Shown here piece by piece: positions 21,937-34,639 of a DNA stretch of 64,000 bases (positions are counted from its first letter, which is position 1; each line of letters starts with the position of its first letter). The notes below the pieces were generated by a model. The model ran no database searches and was not told the DNA's origin. It saw only the letters and a program-made list of their open reading frames with translations. The translations under genes and the position numbers were made by a program. The stretch lies in contig NC_037260.1 in assembly GCF_000002425.4 (NCBI RefSeq), forward strand, positions 17,854,274 through 17,918,273, read 5' to 3'. This stretch comes from Physcomitrium patens. Its lineage: Eukaryota; Streptophyta; Bryopsida; Funariales; Funariaceae.

Positions 21937-23148
21937 CTACAAGTTCTGACGACGTCTTCCTTCATAGTTGATCCGCTGCAGAGAACCAAGCCAGAGAACG
22001 GCTTTGGGAAGAAAACCAAGCTCCTCCCATTTCGGTTTTCTGGGACCAAGCAGCCGAAACGTTTCATAACGGAGAGAAAACTCTTCGTACCTCCCATTGT
22101 CAGGGTGCTGACCATTGCTCAAACGGCTGGAGAACCACTGTTTAATACCATGACTACCAAAAGGATTACCTTTCGCCATGTCACTGATGAACATATTGAC
22201 AGAGGGCACCAGCGACATGAAGTACTCAGCCTTCAAATTCAATGCTCGAGAAAAGGTCTCCTGATCTAGCCTGTGTAAATCACACACCCTGCCGTGATTT
22301 CGTTTATAAAAGTTTATGATACGCTTGCAGATGATGTCGTTAGAGTTGACATACATAACAAAAGGCCGTTCCACCAAGTTGATATACCTGATGAGCTGTG
22401 CAGCAAGCTGAAATAATTCCCCTCTGCCGGCAGCCAGCGCAATATCCGACGCTTGTTTTATTTTGTCCGAAGCTCTCATGACGGATAACTGCCGCATCCT
22501 GTCTCGGAGTCTCTTGCCAGGTAATACATTATCGAGAAGGGAAACCATGCTCATGCATGGTTGGTTGAACAAGTGAGGAGGTGAGATGTCTGAGAGGCTC
22601 AAACTGATGAGAAAGGCGATGGACGCGCCCAGGGAATGCCCTGTTACAACAATGTCCTTGGCGTTGCCTCCATATACCTCTATATAGTGCTTCTTCAGCT
22701 TCTCTATCAACTCCAAACATTTCTTGAAACGGTTGCTCCTGTGTACAAGCTCCAATGTGTGACGGATGTCAGCTTTCAGGTCATCCAGGTCAATTGTGGT
22801 GCCCCTGATAGCAATGACAAGTTTATGGAAGTGATTGTTGGGATCCATTCCTTCTAGAAGCAAATTATGCTGTATCCCTGCATTGGCTTCCTGTTCCTCT
22901 GTCACGGGGCAGTTTCTTTGCATTTGTCTCCATTTGCTTAGACGAGAGCGGTCCGTATAGCAACAATCTATCAACCTAGAATACTCCTCCCGCACGTGCT
23001 CGCGCTTGAAATCCTCACGAGTACCTTCGGACTCACCTAAAGGACGGATGCGCTGAAGAGGTGCGCCACGACGTTCTGCTCGCTTTCTAGCACGATACTT
23101 ATGAACTGCTTTGGCAGTTTTGTACACAGCCTTACCCGCTACCACCAT
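21937..23148 (-). CDS. Alpha/beta-hydrolase, lipase class 3 type (At4g10955-like esterase family)
   Basis: A 403-residue protein is predicted from the ATG at 23148-23146; the open frame extends a few codons upstream without another ATG. The catalytic serine lies in VVTGHSLGASIAF (GXSXG, about residues 170-174). The preceding strand LVIAIRGT (about 111-117) supplies the usual oxyanion-hole region of class 3 lipases. Further on, FVMYVNSNDIICKRI likely holds the catalytic aspartate, and PFGSHGIKQWFS the conserved histidine near the end. This block layout matches the plant At4g10955-like esterase/lipase family. The N-terminal about 40 residues are basic. Substrate is unknown. The coding part seen is one exon; an upstream short exon cannot be excluded. 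Base composition is clearly unlike the surrounding transposons. Confidence 0.85.
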   Translation of the reverse strand: MVVAGKAVYKTAKAVHKYRARKRAERRGAPLQRIRPLGESEGTREDFKREHVREEYSRLIDCCYTDRSRLSKWRQMQRNCPVTEEQEANAGIQHNLLLEGMDPNNHFHKLVIAIRGTTIDLDDLKADIRHTLELVHRSNRFKKCLELIEKLKKHYIEVYGGNAKDIVVTGHSLGASIAFLISLSLSDISPPHLFNQPCMSMVSLLDNVLPGKRLRDRMRQLSVMRASDKIKQASDIALAAGRGELFQLAAQLIRYINLVERPFVMYVNSNDIICKRIINFYKRNHGRVCDLHRLDQETFSRALNLKAEYFMSLVPSVNMFISDMAKGNPFGSHGIKQWFSSRLSNGQHPDNGRYEEFSLRYETFRLLGPRKPKWEELGFLPKAVLWLGSLQRINYEGRRRQNL

Positions 23149-23169
23149 CTGGTTCTCAAAACCCACCGA

Positions 23170-24250
23170 CGAAGAGAAATCTCACAAACCAAAACAATGT
23201 CACCGCTCTCTTTTCAAACAACCTGTCAGTATCAGAGCACTTCTCCGGTCATTCTACGAAGTTGTCCGCTTGCGTTTGCAAAATGATCAGGTACACTTGG
23301 TGAGGAACATGGGCATCGTGTAATGCAATCCAAGCAAAATCAATGTGTTTGATGCACGACGATTATCTCTGTTGAGAACCCATTCTAAATTGACGCAAAG
23401 ACAGAGACGGGTGTGCGTCTTAATCGCAGAGAGCTCAAGATCTCCCAACAGCCACTAAAACCAGGCCCTCTCATGCGACGTTACTCACAGAGCCCAGAAC
23501 ATATCAAGATTGTACATACTTCGACTTACCTTCGAATTGCGTTATCAATGTGCGAATCCAGTGCTACAATTACCAATGGAAACTGCTCCAGAGGCTGCAA
23601 CACCAGCACCACAAACACCAATAACTTCATTGTACCCACTGTAATCGGGAATGCATTCATTTTCGACTGCTCAAATCAGAGTCTCAGACATGTGACCTGT
23701 CATCAATGTCTCTTAAAAGCGAGATATCTAAGTGTCAAGACAACTTGGTCTGAGAAGTTGATAAGTGATATCTCAATGTCTCCATTTCAAGCAGGGTTCC
23801 ATGCCATTACAGGATGCTGAAATACATGACAGGCTATTCGTGTAGAAATAAAATAGAGTATAGAAATCCAGAACAGGGGGCATAGCAATTCCAGTGGTTT
23901 TTGACGTTGGGTATTTTGAGAGACAGATGATCCTTCGGCAACAGCTTGGCTACAATCTGACAGTCCATAGAACATGTTAGAGAAAGAAATATTATAGGGA
24001 TCTATGTTGCTAAATATGTTTAGTACCACTCCATTGAGAATCGCTTTACGAGCATGTGATGTCATCGGATCCAGAAATCAACCATTACAAATTGAATACA
24101 GTGGAATAGAGCTCTTTGTTTTTGGTGTAATCCAGAACCACAAGATCAAAAAGAGCAAAGAGGGGCGAATTTACGAAGCTCTCAAAAAGTTGTTCTAACA
24201 TTTAACGTGACAAAGCCCCCCACCCCCTGTCACGAAAAAAGTTCTCTGGA
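23170..24250. other. Upstream region of the hydrolase gene, no gene recognised
   Basis: This probably contains the promoter and 5' untranslated region of the minus-strand hydrolase gene. A plus-strand open stretch (23413-23820) has no recognisable domain and biased composition. No clear TATA box was picked out. Confidence 0.4.
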
Positions 24251-26999
24251 GAATCAGGGTTTCATCTTCACTAGATGTGTTTGAACGTTTTTCAATGATT
24301 TCCAATCTTCATCTGTGTACTTAAAGGTTAAAGACGCAATCTGATGAAGAAGGATTGAAAAGAACACAGTGTGTGTCACCAATTTAGAGAACAAAATATT
24401 CCAGTTTTCTTGTTACCTTAGTCAGCCCTAGCAAAGAGTAAGGCTCGCATGGAGCGCTGTCGGTACCCAAAAGAAGGGGATTCCCAGGAAACTGAACGAC
24501 AAAATGACATTATATACGTCGAAAGCGTCTCTTATGAAGGTTGGCAAACAAGTGAGGGGGTCTACTACAGGTCCAAACAACTGCTAAGTCAATTGAGAAT
24601 TTCTAATGCAGTATTTAGAACTCCAGAGTGCTTATCTCAACAACATCCACTCGTAAGATGAGCACAAATGAACAAGACCTAAAACATTCCCACCCACCCA
24701 TGATGCGGGAGAGAGAGAGAGTCAGCAACATGCAACCAACAACACGCAACAGACAGCTGAGCGGACGGAGTAACTGTTCTGCAGAACGGATAGATCGTGC
24801 CGCAGGAAGTAGGTGACTTTGCTAATCGAACCAAAAATAAACGGTTTAGAGTAAGAAAGAATAGTTCACTATGTCCCTGCTCAACACTAGTCTAGCTCTG
24901 ATCTACGACTACGTCTGGTAAGCTTATCTGGTACAAGCAGCACAATCAGATGAGGAAGGAGAGTGATGATGGCAGAGTTGGAGTGCAGAAGGCTGGCGAG
25001 AAAGCTTTAGAGATGGCGTAGAGGGAGAGAGGAGGGCGAAGTGCTGGAAGAAGAGGGTGGCGATGGTGGAAAACACAGCGCCGTCGGAAGTCACAGCACT
25101 GTCGGAAGCCACAGCACTAGGTCCGCTGGCGATAATGGAGGATGAAGGGGGAGAGTGGACCTCCGCTTGAAGAAAAAGAAGCCGACAACATAAGGCTCGG
25201 GACTGTAGCGCTAAATTAATATTTAGATAGGACAGACTTGGCCGACAGCATATCGAAGACGAGGGTCAGAGGACCCCTGTTCAAGGAGCACAATCGGGAC
25301 CCGGTTTTGGTTGAATGTGCCCTCCAGATTCTAGTTATCAACAAGTGCATCAATACAGAGTAACAAGACCATTATTCCTCACGACTGTACCGACAATGTA
25401 GATCACTAAATCAGTCAGCTTTCCCTGCTGAAAGTATAATTGTTTTTCAAATGCAAGGACGATGTCATTGCAGCGATGAGCTCCACTAGCTCGTGCACTA
25501 GTATTTATCCTAGATTGTGCAGCTGGACAAGCTGAACTTTGGGCTTCTTCGCTTTGTAATGTGGCTCTAAATCCGAAGTTTGATGTGTGCTAAGTTTCAG
25601 TTACAAGAAGTAGATCTTTCCTACGAGGATTTTAATCAATTGTCAGTGATTCTCTTGGAGATTCTTATGTAACTGCGTACTGTTATTGCAGCTCGTGGAA
25701 ATTTGGGTTATGAATTACTAAGATCATACTTTTCACACTCTATTGCAACCATGTTTCTATAGTCATGCTGAAGTACAGAGACTTTTGCATTTAGTCAACC
25801 AGTATCTTCCATGAAATATGTACTTCAAATACAAAACTCACAGAATAGAGCAAAGTTTCTAGGGATCAACAGAATGCAACGGAGATGTCTCTCCATAATT
25901 AAAGCTCATCATCAACCTCAAGTCAAAATAACAACTTAAGAACCCAAAAACACAATAAAAACAACAATATTGGACTAAGGATTTAGGAGTTCTTAAAGGT
26001 CAACAATGTTGGACTAAAGATTTAGGGATCCTTAAAAGGCCAAGCATCACGGCTATCAGCAAGCAAGCATCAAGACTATCACAGCAGATGGAAGACATGG
26101 TACATTGGTGCATATGGTATGATACCATGGATCATTCACATAGGAAATATGAAAGATTTTATGGAGACACTACACAGAGGTCTTGTCTTTTTCAAAGATG
26201 GTAGGATACACTTGAAAGAAACAAGAGCAAAATTAGAGACAAACCTTGGCAAGAGAAGGATGAAGCTCATCCTTATTGTTAATTCCATTGCTATGGTTGA
26301 TTTTCATTTCTGCAATTAAATTCTATTCTTGTGGTCATTTGTCATCCTTACTGACGATTTTCATCCGACGGAAAATTCTTCCTCCCAATTCCAGGTTGTA
26401 ATAGCTTAACATAAATATACTTAAAATTCGATTCGCTGTTAAGCTCGGTTAATTTTTAAATTCAGCTTGAATCTTTTACCTTTTATTATTTTACTATTAT
26501 TATTATTTAATAATTTATACCTTTCTTTCTTTTCTTTTCTCTTCCTTTCTTCCTTTCCTTTCCCTTTTTACTGTCAATCCCGAATTAAATCCAATAAGAA
26601 ATTCAAGATTCAGTAACTTTCTTGTTTTGACTCCGAATTGGGTATTTTTGCACCTAACGGTACTGATTTTTCTTACTCTACACAATGAACGTGTTAGATT
26701 TGAAAATTGATTTTCCAACTACGACGTTCAGGTGACCAGCAGGTGCTAAATAGCAAGAAGGGACCAATTCTGAATTCAAGTTCAAGTAAATTGTCTCTAA
26801 CATCTCGCTACAGGGAAGGAAGACAAGGAAAACGGAACAACCACTAATAGCAAAAAAACGGAAATAAAATAAATTAAATTAAATAGTAATGCAATTAAAA
26901 ATAAATAAATAAAAATAACATAAAAAAGTTAAGAATCCGAACAGAGAGTACGAAGAGAGCACTGGAGGATCTAACAGCCTAGAAATTCTGAAGGAAAAA
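24251..26999. other. Island sequence without recognised gene
   Basis: Short open stretches only (for example 26119-26319 plus, 26515-26718 minus), none with a known domain. A short GA run occurs near 24709-24721. From about 26400 the sequence becomes AT-rich with pyrimidine runs (26520-26570). Confidence 0.4.
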
Positions 27000-28060
27000 A
27001 TGAACATCACAGGCAGATGCTACGGAGTGTCAGCGAGCCAAGGGAAGCAACACCAAGGAAAGAACAGAGCAGAGGTGCCGGAGCAGTTGGTAAGATGCCG
27101 CAAGTGAGTAGAGGGAGGGATGAGGGAAAGGTGCTAGAAGCCGTTGCGGCGGACTGGAGATCTGGAGTTGGAGCATTGTGGTGATCACCAAGGGCGTCAA
27201 GGACTCGAAGCCGCACGGGGCAATGCCGAGTGCGCGTGGCGAACTCTTGAACCTGGACAACAACGACAAAACACCCAACACCAATGCCGACAGGGTTGCT
27301 CACTGACCGCGCATCTCCAACTTCTTGACTGCTCTTCGGAAGTCGCCGTTGGTGCTGCAATAATCAGCGCGGCAGTTCGATGAAGGTGCTGAAGCCTGGA
27401 GGTGAGTGCGAGATGGTCTGTGGGGATAGGGTGCCGGAGAATGAGCAGCCCGAGGATGCTGGTGTGCGTTGCTATTCACGACGCTGAGCCGACGTCCGGT
27501 TTAGAAGTTCGAGGCGCCGGGCTTGATCCCGTTCGTGATCAGCTGCTGTGAAGGCTGCGACGCCGAAGGAACATCGGCGAGGGTTGTGGCAACGACGGCA
27601 AGGCAATCAGTAACGTCGACGAGGTTGGACGGGGTGTGTCACAAGGGAGGCAGCGACGTTGATCGATAAGGACGGATCGGGAGGAAGGTAGGGCAGGAGT
27701 GAGGGGGATCGGGAGCAGGAAAGAGAAGGCTAGGGAAGAAGAGGGTGCTGGAGGTCTCCCAATTGGGAAGAGAAGTTCCAATAAAACCCAAAATTCTCCC
27801 CGAGCTTGCTCGGAGCGAAGGCCTAAACCAAAAAAAATTGTAAGAAGGAGAGAGCTTTGGGCACCACCCACAAGCCAGAGAGTGAAAGTGCTCGACCAAG
27901 AGCGAAAAAAGAGAGATGGCCCTCGCCCTCCTCAAGGCGTTAAGCCAGCCCTAAAAAGAACCCTTAGATTCAAAAACCCAGGACATTCTGCCAAACCATT
28001 AACAGGCCGTCTTCACCAGACCTGCCATCCTAGATAACACATTGCCTTTGTTGAGAATGT
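27000..28060. other. GC-richer stretch with overlapping short ORFs, no gene recognised
   Basis: Several overlapping open stretches occur on both strands (for example 27539-27871 minus and 27699-28037 plus), none with a known domain. The purine/pyrimidine-biased composition resembles plant promoter or 5' untranslated sequence. This block ends at the minisatellite that marks the transposon boundary. Confidence 0.35.
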
Positions 28061-28071
28061 TTAGAAAGACA

Positions 28072-28326
28072 CAAGAGTAGTAGTAAGTAATACACATACA
28101 CACAAGAGTAGTAGTAAGTAATATACAAGAGTAGTAGTAAGTAATACACATACACACAAGAGTAGTAGTAAGTAATATACAAGAGTAGTAGTAAGTAATA
28201 CACATACACACAAGAGTAGTAGTAAGTAATATACAAGAGTAGTAGTAAGTAATACACATACACACAAGAGTAGTAGTAAGTAATACACATACACACAAGA
28301 GTAGTAGTAAGTAATACACATACACA
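28072..28326. repeat. Composite minisatellite, nine units of 31 and 23 bp
   Basis: A 20-bp core (caagagtagtagtaagtaat) is repeated nine times. It is followed by an 11-bp tail (acacatacaca, unit a, 31 bp) or by ata (unit b, 23 bp). The order is a b a b a b a a a. Units are nearly identical, so the array is young. Minus-strand open frames through it (YYLLLLL repeats) are a by-product. Confidence 0.95.
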
Positions 28327-29300
28327 TAAAATTGTTTATTTCTATTGGATATGATTATAAATTGTTCTATACTAGAAATTGCTATGTTGAAGTCGATAAC
28401 ATATATCAAGTCCATGAATCCAAAATTCAAGCATATTGCAAGAAAAAATAACTCAGTTGCAAATATTTTATTATTGGTGAGATATAATGATGAAAAAAAC
28501 ATGATTGATATGGAAGAAGATGTAGGCACAAATTTTAATTCTATTGCATTAAAAATAAAAGAAGGCGTGTGTTTGAATGCACCATTGGAGATATTTTCAA
28601 AAGATTTGCATGAGAATGAATGAATAGATGTATTTGAGCACTTTAGAGTAGCAAGAAGATTGAACAAATCAAGAATTCAAGAATATCTATAGAAAGGCTT
28701 ATGGATATTCTTGCATGATGGATATCTATGAAAGCATTCAAAATAAAAAGGTGGAATATCACAAGGGATAATATGTGAATTGAAGGCTCTACAAAGGATT
28801 ATTAGGAAATTTCATGAAAATTGGTAGGTAGGACATAAAACAATTTGAGCAACTTTTACTAAATTGAAGAAGAAGTATTGGTGGAAAGACATGTACAAAG
28901 ATGTGGCTAATTTCATAGGAATACGTGATGGATTATACCCAACATGATCAAGTTTATTTTAATATACAGTATTGAGGTGGATTACATCCAACATGATCAA
29001 GTTTATTTTAATATACAGTATTGAGATGGATTACACTCAACATACTTTTTAGCAGTGCATTACAAGTGGATGGTGGATTTGGTGGCAATGCCTATAGAAT
29101 ATTAGCAAATAAAGTACTTAGTACTTACATGAGAAGATTTTTTAAATATAATTGAAGGGCAAGCATGGACAAAAGCTAGTAATGCCAATAGAAGAAATGG
29201 TACTTATATTAAATGTGTTGCCTTATGAGGATGGTATTAAGAATACAACTTAGAATTTCAATCAAGATAGAATTATATCATACAAAAAAGACTGAAAGAT
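28327..29300 (+). mobile_element. Relic of a third gypsy lineage: RNase H end and integrase
   Basis: The plus strand shows the RNase H to integrase linker (FKHIARKNNSVANIL, 28420-28470). A finger segment follows (LKALQRIIRKFHENW and FTKLKKKYWWKDMYKDVANF, about 28780-28915), then the core start (HYKWMVDLVAMP, YLVLT, IIEGQAW, about 29060-29170). The motif forms differ from the other gypsy copies in the window. A 50-odd-bp direct duplication (tacccaacatgatcaag...) interrupts it at about 28935-29040. No LTRs are seen and stops are frequent. Confidence 0.7.
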
Positions 29301-29339
29301 GTAAATAAGAGAATAAATTAGATTAGAAGATAATAATTA

Positions 29340-29640
29340 AATGGCTATTTTCAATAAGTAAGAAGGCTTATAAGCCATAAGAAAAAGAAGACTCAAAAGA
29401 GAAGTTGATAAGATTGACAATGGTCTTAGTCTTGCCTCTACATATATTAGCTAACAAAAAAAATTATATGGTGGTTTTCTAAAGATCACGTGGTTGGTGG
29501 GACAAGTAGCCAATATGTGCAATAAAATACCAACTTATAAATACACATGTCTAACATGTAAGATGCCTCACGGCACTTGTATGTCCAGCCCACATATAGG
29601 ATATATGTAAGATGCTTCTTGAAAAAGATATTATCAAACC
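29340..29640 (-). repeat. Fragment of a chromovirus LTR
   Basis: The minus strand reads GCTAATATATGTAGAGGCAA and GACTAAGACCATTGTC. This matches the TATA-to-R region of copy B LTRs (GCTAGTATATATAGAGG, GACTAAAGCCAT). No internal coding sequence is attached. Confidence 0.6.
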
Positions 29641-30031
29641 AATTTATTTTTATATATTTTTATCTATTTTTATTTATTTATTATTTTAATAAATACGTAC
29701 ATCAATGACATCACCTTTTCTTTTAGTGTCAAGTACTAAAAAAAGTAGATAAAAAACTTCATAGCTCTAAAAAATTATATAAATATTATAAAATCATTAT
29801 TAAATATGCTATCTTTTTATCATTTCTAAGGTGGTTATTAGTCCTTGAAGTTAACAATAATGGCCAACATTAGAATAAGATGAATATTTGTAAATTTGAT
29901 CTATGTTGGTGCCTTTATTAGTGCCTTCAAACATGACTTAGGAACCGCTTCCATATATGACACATTTCTCAATTAAAACCACCAAAAAATATGCATCTAT
30001 TTCAAGGTAGTGATTCCAAATACATTGTAGG

Positions 30032-30561
30032 TGTCAAAAACAAAAAATTGAAAGAAGATACATAAACCTGTGAAATTTGTGTAAAAAAAAAGTGGCAAAA
30101 TAAGAATAAGAAATTATGTATATTCAAGAAGAAACTGGAATGGCTATTGCCAAAGTTTAGAAGACATGAAGATTCTTGAAACTAAAGTAGAATCAAGAAA
30201 GGAATTCACAAGAGTGAGAAAGGCCTCACTTTTACTTCTATATATACTATTTAACTAAGACTTATGTGACGACATGCTATAGGACCTCCAATATGCATCC
30301 AACTTGCAGGATACATGTCTAATTTACAAAACAAGTTTCCTAGATGTGCGTCACATGTCTAACTTGTACTACAAGTAGTCAAGATGTTGACATGTGGCTA
30401 TCTTTTTGGCCAAGTTTTCAACCTATCAATCACCTATAGACATGCATAAAGGTAAAGCAATATCTTTGAAGCTTCTAAGAAGCTTCGTACAAAATATTAT
30501 CATATTTCTACTTATTCATATTATCCAAGTAATTATCCTACTCATATGTATGTTCATAATA
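30032..30561 (-). repeat. 3' LTR of copy C
   Basis: It aligns with the copy D LTRs: the TATA region (plus strand tatatactat near 30240), aggacctccaatatg, and gaagcttctaagaagcttc at 30468-30486. On the minus strand it starts TATTATGAACAT (decayed TGTCACGGACAT) just after a purine-rich tract, GGAGAATAA, and ends TTTTTGACA at 30032. Confidence 0.75.
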
Positions 30562-31209
30562 TTATTCTCCTTTCTAGGGACGAATTCTACAAGGAGCGGT
30601 GGTCAAATATCGAAGAAGTCCAAGATGCGTCAAATTATATTTGCTACATACTTTGATTTTTGTTCTCTTCAAAGGTAGTTGATAGATCCCCTTAGCCATC
30701 GATAGTATTACATACTTGGGCAAAAATACCATCCTATTATTTAGTCATTGTTGAGGCCCTCATAAATTCTTTCAAACAAATCATTTGAAATACCATCAGG
30801 AGTAGTTCCTATCTCCAATAGTATTATCAAACATCAAAAATCTCTTCGAAGGTCGTGATATCTAAAACGTTGTATCTCTTCATCAGTTTGATGAAGAAAA
30901 TATCATTCATGAAGATCTTTATTTCTATCATGTTGTCTTGAAGGTTGTGACAATTGCAATGTCTCGTCTGATAAATCAACAAATGATGGCTCTTGAGTTG
31001 AATCTATTATCTGTTGATTTTCTATCTCTTTAATACTTAAAAATCTAAAAAAATATCAAACAATGATACAAGTTAGAATGAAATCTCTATCAAACTTGCT
31101 TGGCTTTATAGCCAAGATTTTCTTGACTATTCATCTTGATTTTGATGGATGTCATCAATGAAATGTATTGAATTTAGTTAATGCATTAGTTAGGTTCCCA
31201 AATGGCTCC

Positions 31210-32250
31210 CATGTGTGTTCATTGATATCATATTTGTATTAATGTATAAGACATTTTAATCTATTTCAGCATCGCCTCAAATCTAAGGCCTCTTATACCT
31301 CAAATTCTTCATGGTTGTCTACTTCTATAGGAGGCGATGGCATTTGTCTTCTTCCTTCTATATCCATTGTCTTGTAAGGCTTAAAAAGAAATATGTAGTA
31401 TACATGATGGATCTTCATAGACTTTGGTAGCTATAATCGATAAGCAACTAGATTGATCTATTTACAAATAAAAAATATTTGAAGTCTACGATAATCTAGT
31501 TTGTTGCAAGGATGAATAGTCTTGATATTATAATGAAGTAACCATATTTTATCATCCACATGGAATTGGAGTTGTTTCTTGTGATAGACATCTACATTGC
31601 TCTTTTGTCGTTCTTGAGCTTCTTTTAATTGTGCCTTCATTGTTATATGTAGCTTTGACAACCGATTTGTCAAATCTTTTGCAATATGATTATTAGCTTT
31701 TGAAAAGTAAAAAGTATCAAGTTGTGGATGATAACCATAATTGGTAAAAAAAAAAGAGTTTGTTAAGTAGAAGAATGTATCAAATTATTGTAAATAAATT
31801 CTACTAATTGAAAAAGAGTTGTCCAATCATCTTAATGGTAATTGATGATACACCTCAAATATTGCTTCAAAACTTCATTTATCCATTCTATTTGTCCATC
31901 AATTTGAAGATAGAAAGCTGAAGATAGTTTTATGTCTACCTTCAATATTTTGAAAAGGATTTTTCAAAATCTTGATACAAATTGCATCCTTCTATCTAAT
32001 ATAATGTCTTTTAATAATCCATGATAGCGATAGATGTTGTCAAGAAAGAATTTATCTATTTCTTTACTTGTGATAGATTTTGTATATGATACAAAATATG
32101 CCATCTTGGTGAAACGATCTACAATCATAAATATAGAATCATATAAACTTGAAAGTGGAAGATCTATGCTAAAATCCATAGAAATAGGAGACCATAGTTG
32201 TTCTGATATAGGTAATGGTTGAAGAAGTCTGTAACATCAATGATAAGGAG
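31210..32250 (-). pseudogene. pol: Integrase and chromodomain relic of copy C
   Basis: The stretch 32179-31964 contains MDFSIDLPLSSLYDSIFMIVDRFTKMAYF and the core up to the second aspartate region (ILDRRMQFVSRF, where the residue after D has changed). The C-terminal part is at 31673-31458 (KSNVDVYHKKQLQFHVDDKIWLL). A broken chromodomain lies at about 31330-31210 (YKYDINEHTWEPFGNLTNA). Multiple stops. Confidence 0.82.
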
Positions 32251-32779
32251 TTTTTGATCTTGAACAAATATTGCACAATTGTACAAATTCTTTAATAGCT
32301 TTCTATATTTGAGGCCACCAAAAGTTTCTTAATATTAGCTCCCAAGTCTTATTACATCCAAAATATCCTATTGCATGGAAGTTGTAACGAGCTTCAAAAA
32401 CATGTAGTCATGCTTCACCATTTGGAACAAATAAGCTTCCCTCAAAATAAAGTAGATTGTCTTTGAATTCAAACTTAGAAGTATCATGAGACTTAGAAGA
32501 ATTATTCTTAATATCACAAACAAGAAGGTCTAAGGACATACTTGATTGGACTTGCTTGTAAAAATTTGAATGAACAATCAATGTTGATTTTATTGCTCAA
32601 AGATAAAATTTCTCTGACTTCAAGAAAACTGTTCTTTGTTGATCAAAAGCTACATCTTCTTTTGGTGCAAGATGAAAATGTCTAGAAAGGGTATTGAATA
32701 AACCTTATTATTTTTTTCATCGATCAATTATAATAAACTTAAATCTTGATAAAGACATGCTCTAATGAGCTTAGTGATG

Positions 32780-34615
32780 GTTCAAAATATGTACTTACAT
32801 GAAATACTTGAGGTTCTTGTGATCTGTATACACAATGACTACACTGAAAGTTCCTTCTAGATAATGATGCCATTCTTACAAAGAATCCACAATTGTAAGA
32901 AGTTCTTTGTTGTCGATCTTATAATTAATCTCGGCTACTAAAAGTTTCTTTGAATGAAAAGCTATTGAATGAAGTTTCTCATCTTTTTCCATTTGTAACA
33001 ATATCACACCCAAAGAAAAGTTTGATGCATCTATTTCCATAAAAAATGCTTTAAAAAAATTGATGCAATACAATTTTGGTGCAGAAATAAAAGCTACCCC
33101 CAAAGCTTAAAACAATGCTTCCACTTCTTTATTCTACTTAAGTTTGTGTTTACAAGTTAAATGTATAAGTGGAACTGTAATTTGGAAAAAATCCATGATG
33201 ACGATCCGATAGTAATTAGCAAATCTCAAAAAGTATTGTACATCATTTATTGTTTTTAGAATCTTCTAGTCTATGATTGTCTAGACTTTCTTAGGATCCA
33301 TCATGAGACCATTTTTTGAAATGATGTATCCTAAGAAGTCAATTTGAGTAGCATGAAATACATACTTTTCCATCTTGGCATACAATCTCGCATCTCTAAG
33401 TTTTTGTAACACATGGCATACATGCAATTCATCCTCTTCTGCATTTTTAGAGTAGATTAAAATATTATCCAAATAATAAACAACAAAATCATCTAAGAAC
33501 TCACAAAAAATATCATTCATAAGATGTTAAAAAGTAGCTGGTGTATTTGTGATTCCAAAAGGCATAACATTACATTCAAAATATCCATACCTTGTTTGAA
33601 ATACAATCTTCCATTCATCTCTTTTTTTAATGCGTATAAGATTGTATGCTCCTTGTAGATCTATTTTTGTATAGATCTTAGCTTGATTCAATTGATCAAA
33701 GAGTCCAGATATCAAAAGTAGAAGATATCTATTTTTGATGGTAATCTTATTGAGCCTTTTATAATCTACATACATTTGTAATGATCCATCTTTTTTCTTC
33801 ATAAACAAGATAAGAACTCTTATTGGAGATTTTGAATGGCGCATGAATTTTTTAGCCAAGTTTTCATTAATATACATCTTGATTCCAACGAATTCATTTT
33901 GTGATAAACTATAGATTGGTCCAAATGGAGGTTGGGTTCCCTCTTTGAGATCAATTGAGCAATCATATGGACAATGCTCTAGAAAAATATTTGCATTTTG
34001 TTTTTTAAAAATGTCTTGATAATCTTCATACTGACTTGGAATGCTACTTGAGGTCTTTTCACCATCTAAAATAGATGTAGCATGAATAATAAAAGGTGAT
34101 GATTCTTTTGCAGCATGCATAAAAGCTTTTGTATCGATAAATATAAATTTAGTTATACTAAATTTATGGCTTTTCACTTAGTTAACAAAATTTTTAGTAA
34201 TGCTCTAAAAAAAATCAAGTCTATCAAAAATTTAATCTATTTGAGGATTATACGTTTTTAACCACAATAAACCTAAAATGATTAGATTAAAAAGAGATCT
34301 AATTATATTAAAAAATATGCAACTATTATGACCATCTATTGCTAAATTTATAAGAAGGATTTCATGAATAATATCTTTAGAAGATAATGGATGACTATCT
34401 ATAATTTCTATATGTACGGGTTTAATTTTTTGCACTAAAGTTATTTTATGACTTTTAACAAATTCTTTATTTAAAAAGTATGTTGAGGCTCTTGAATCTA
34501 GCACGGCAAAAGCTTTGTGATTTTTGGATCCCAAATAAAAATCTATTGTAAAATAAAGAGAAGGTTTTGAAGAGAGAATAAGACCTTTAAGAGTCGTACA
34601 AGATTCCAGCTGCAT
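32780..34615 (-). pseudogene. pol: Protease, RT and RNase H relic of copy C
   Basis: The protease (34615-34232) has LDSRASTYFL, so the catalytic glycine of DSG is arginine. RT (34177-33281) keeps [15 protein letters not shown] and NVMPFGITNTPATF, but the active site reads YLDN instead of YLDD. RNase H (33103-32876) reads MEIDASNFSLGVILLQ. Open stretches are separated by stops rather than large deletions. Confidence 0.87.
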
Positions 34616-34639
34616 GGTCCCTATTATAGTTGAATAAAC

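Noticed and set aside
21577..22269. Plus-strand Pro/Ser-rich ORF
   Set aside because: It lies opposite the acidic frame and hydrolase coding region and is a shadow of the GAC/TCG-rich minus strand.
27539..28037. Overlapping ORFs that could be a gene
   Set aside because: Frames on both strands overlap, composition is biased and no domain is visible.
28072..28326. CRISPR-like array of repeats
   Set aside because: Spacing sequences are themselves repeated and very short, and the genome is eukaryotic; it is a minisatellite.
28030..28327. Minus-strand ORFs with repeated YYLLLLLCVCV, like membrane proteins
   Set aside because: They are only the translation of the minisatellite in several frames at once; no start context or conserved domain.
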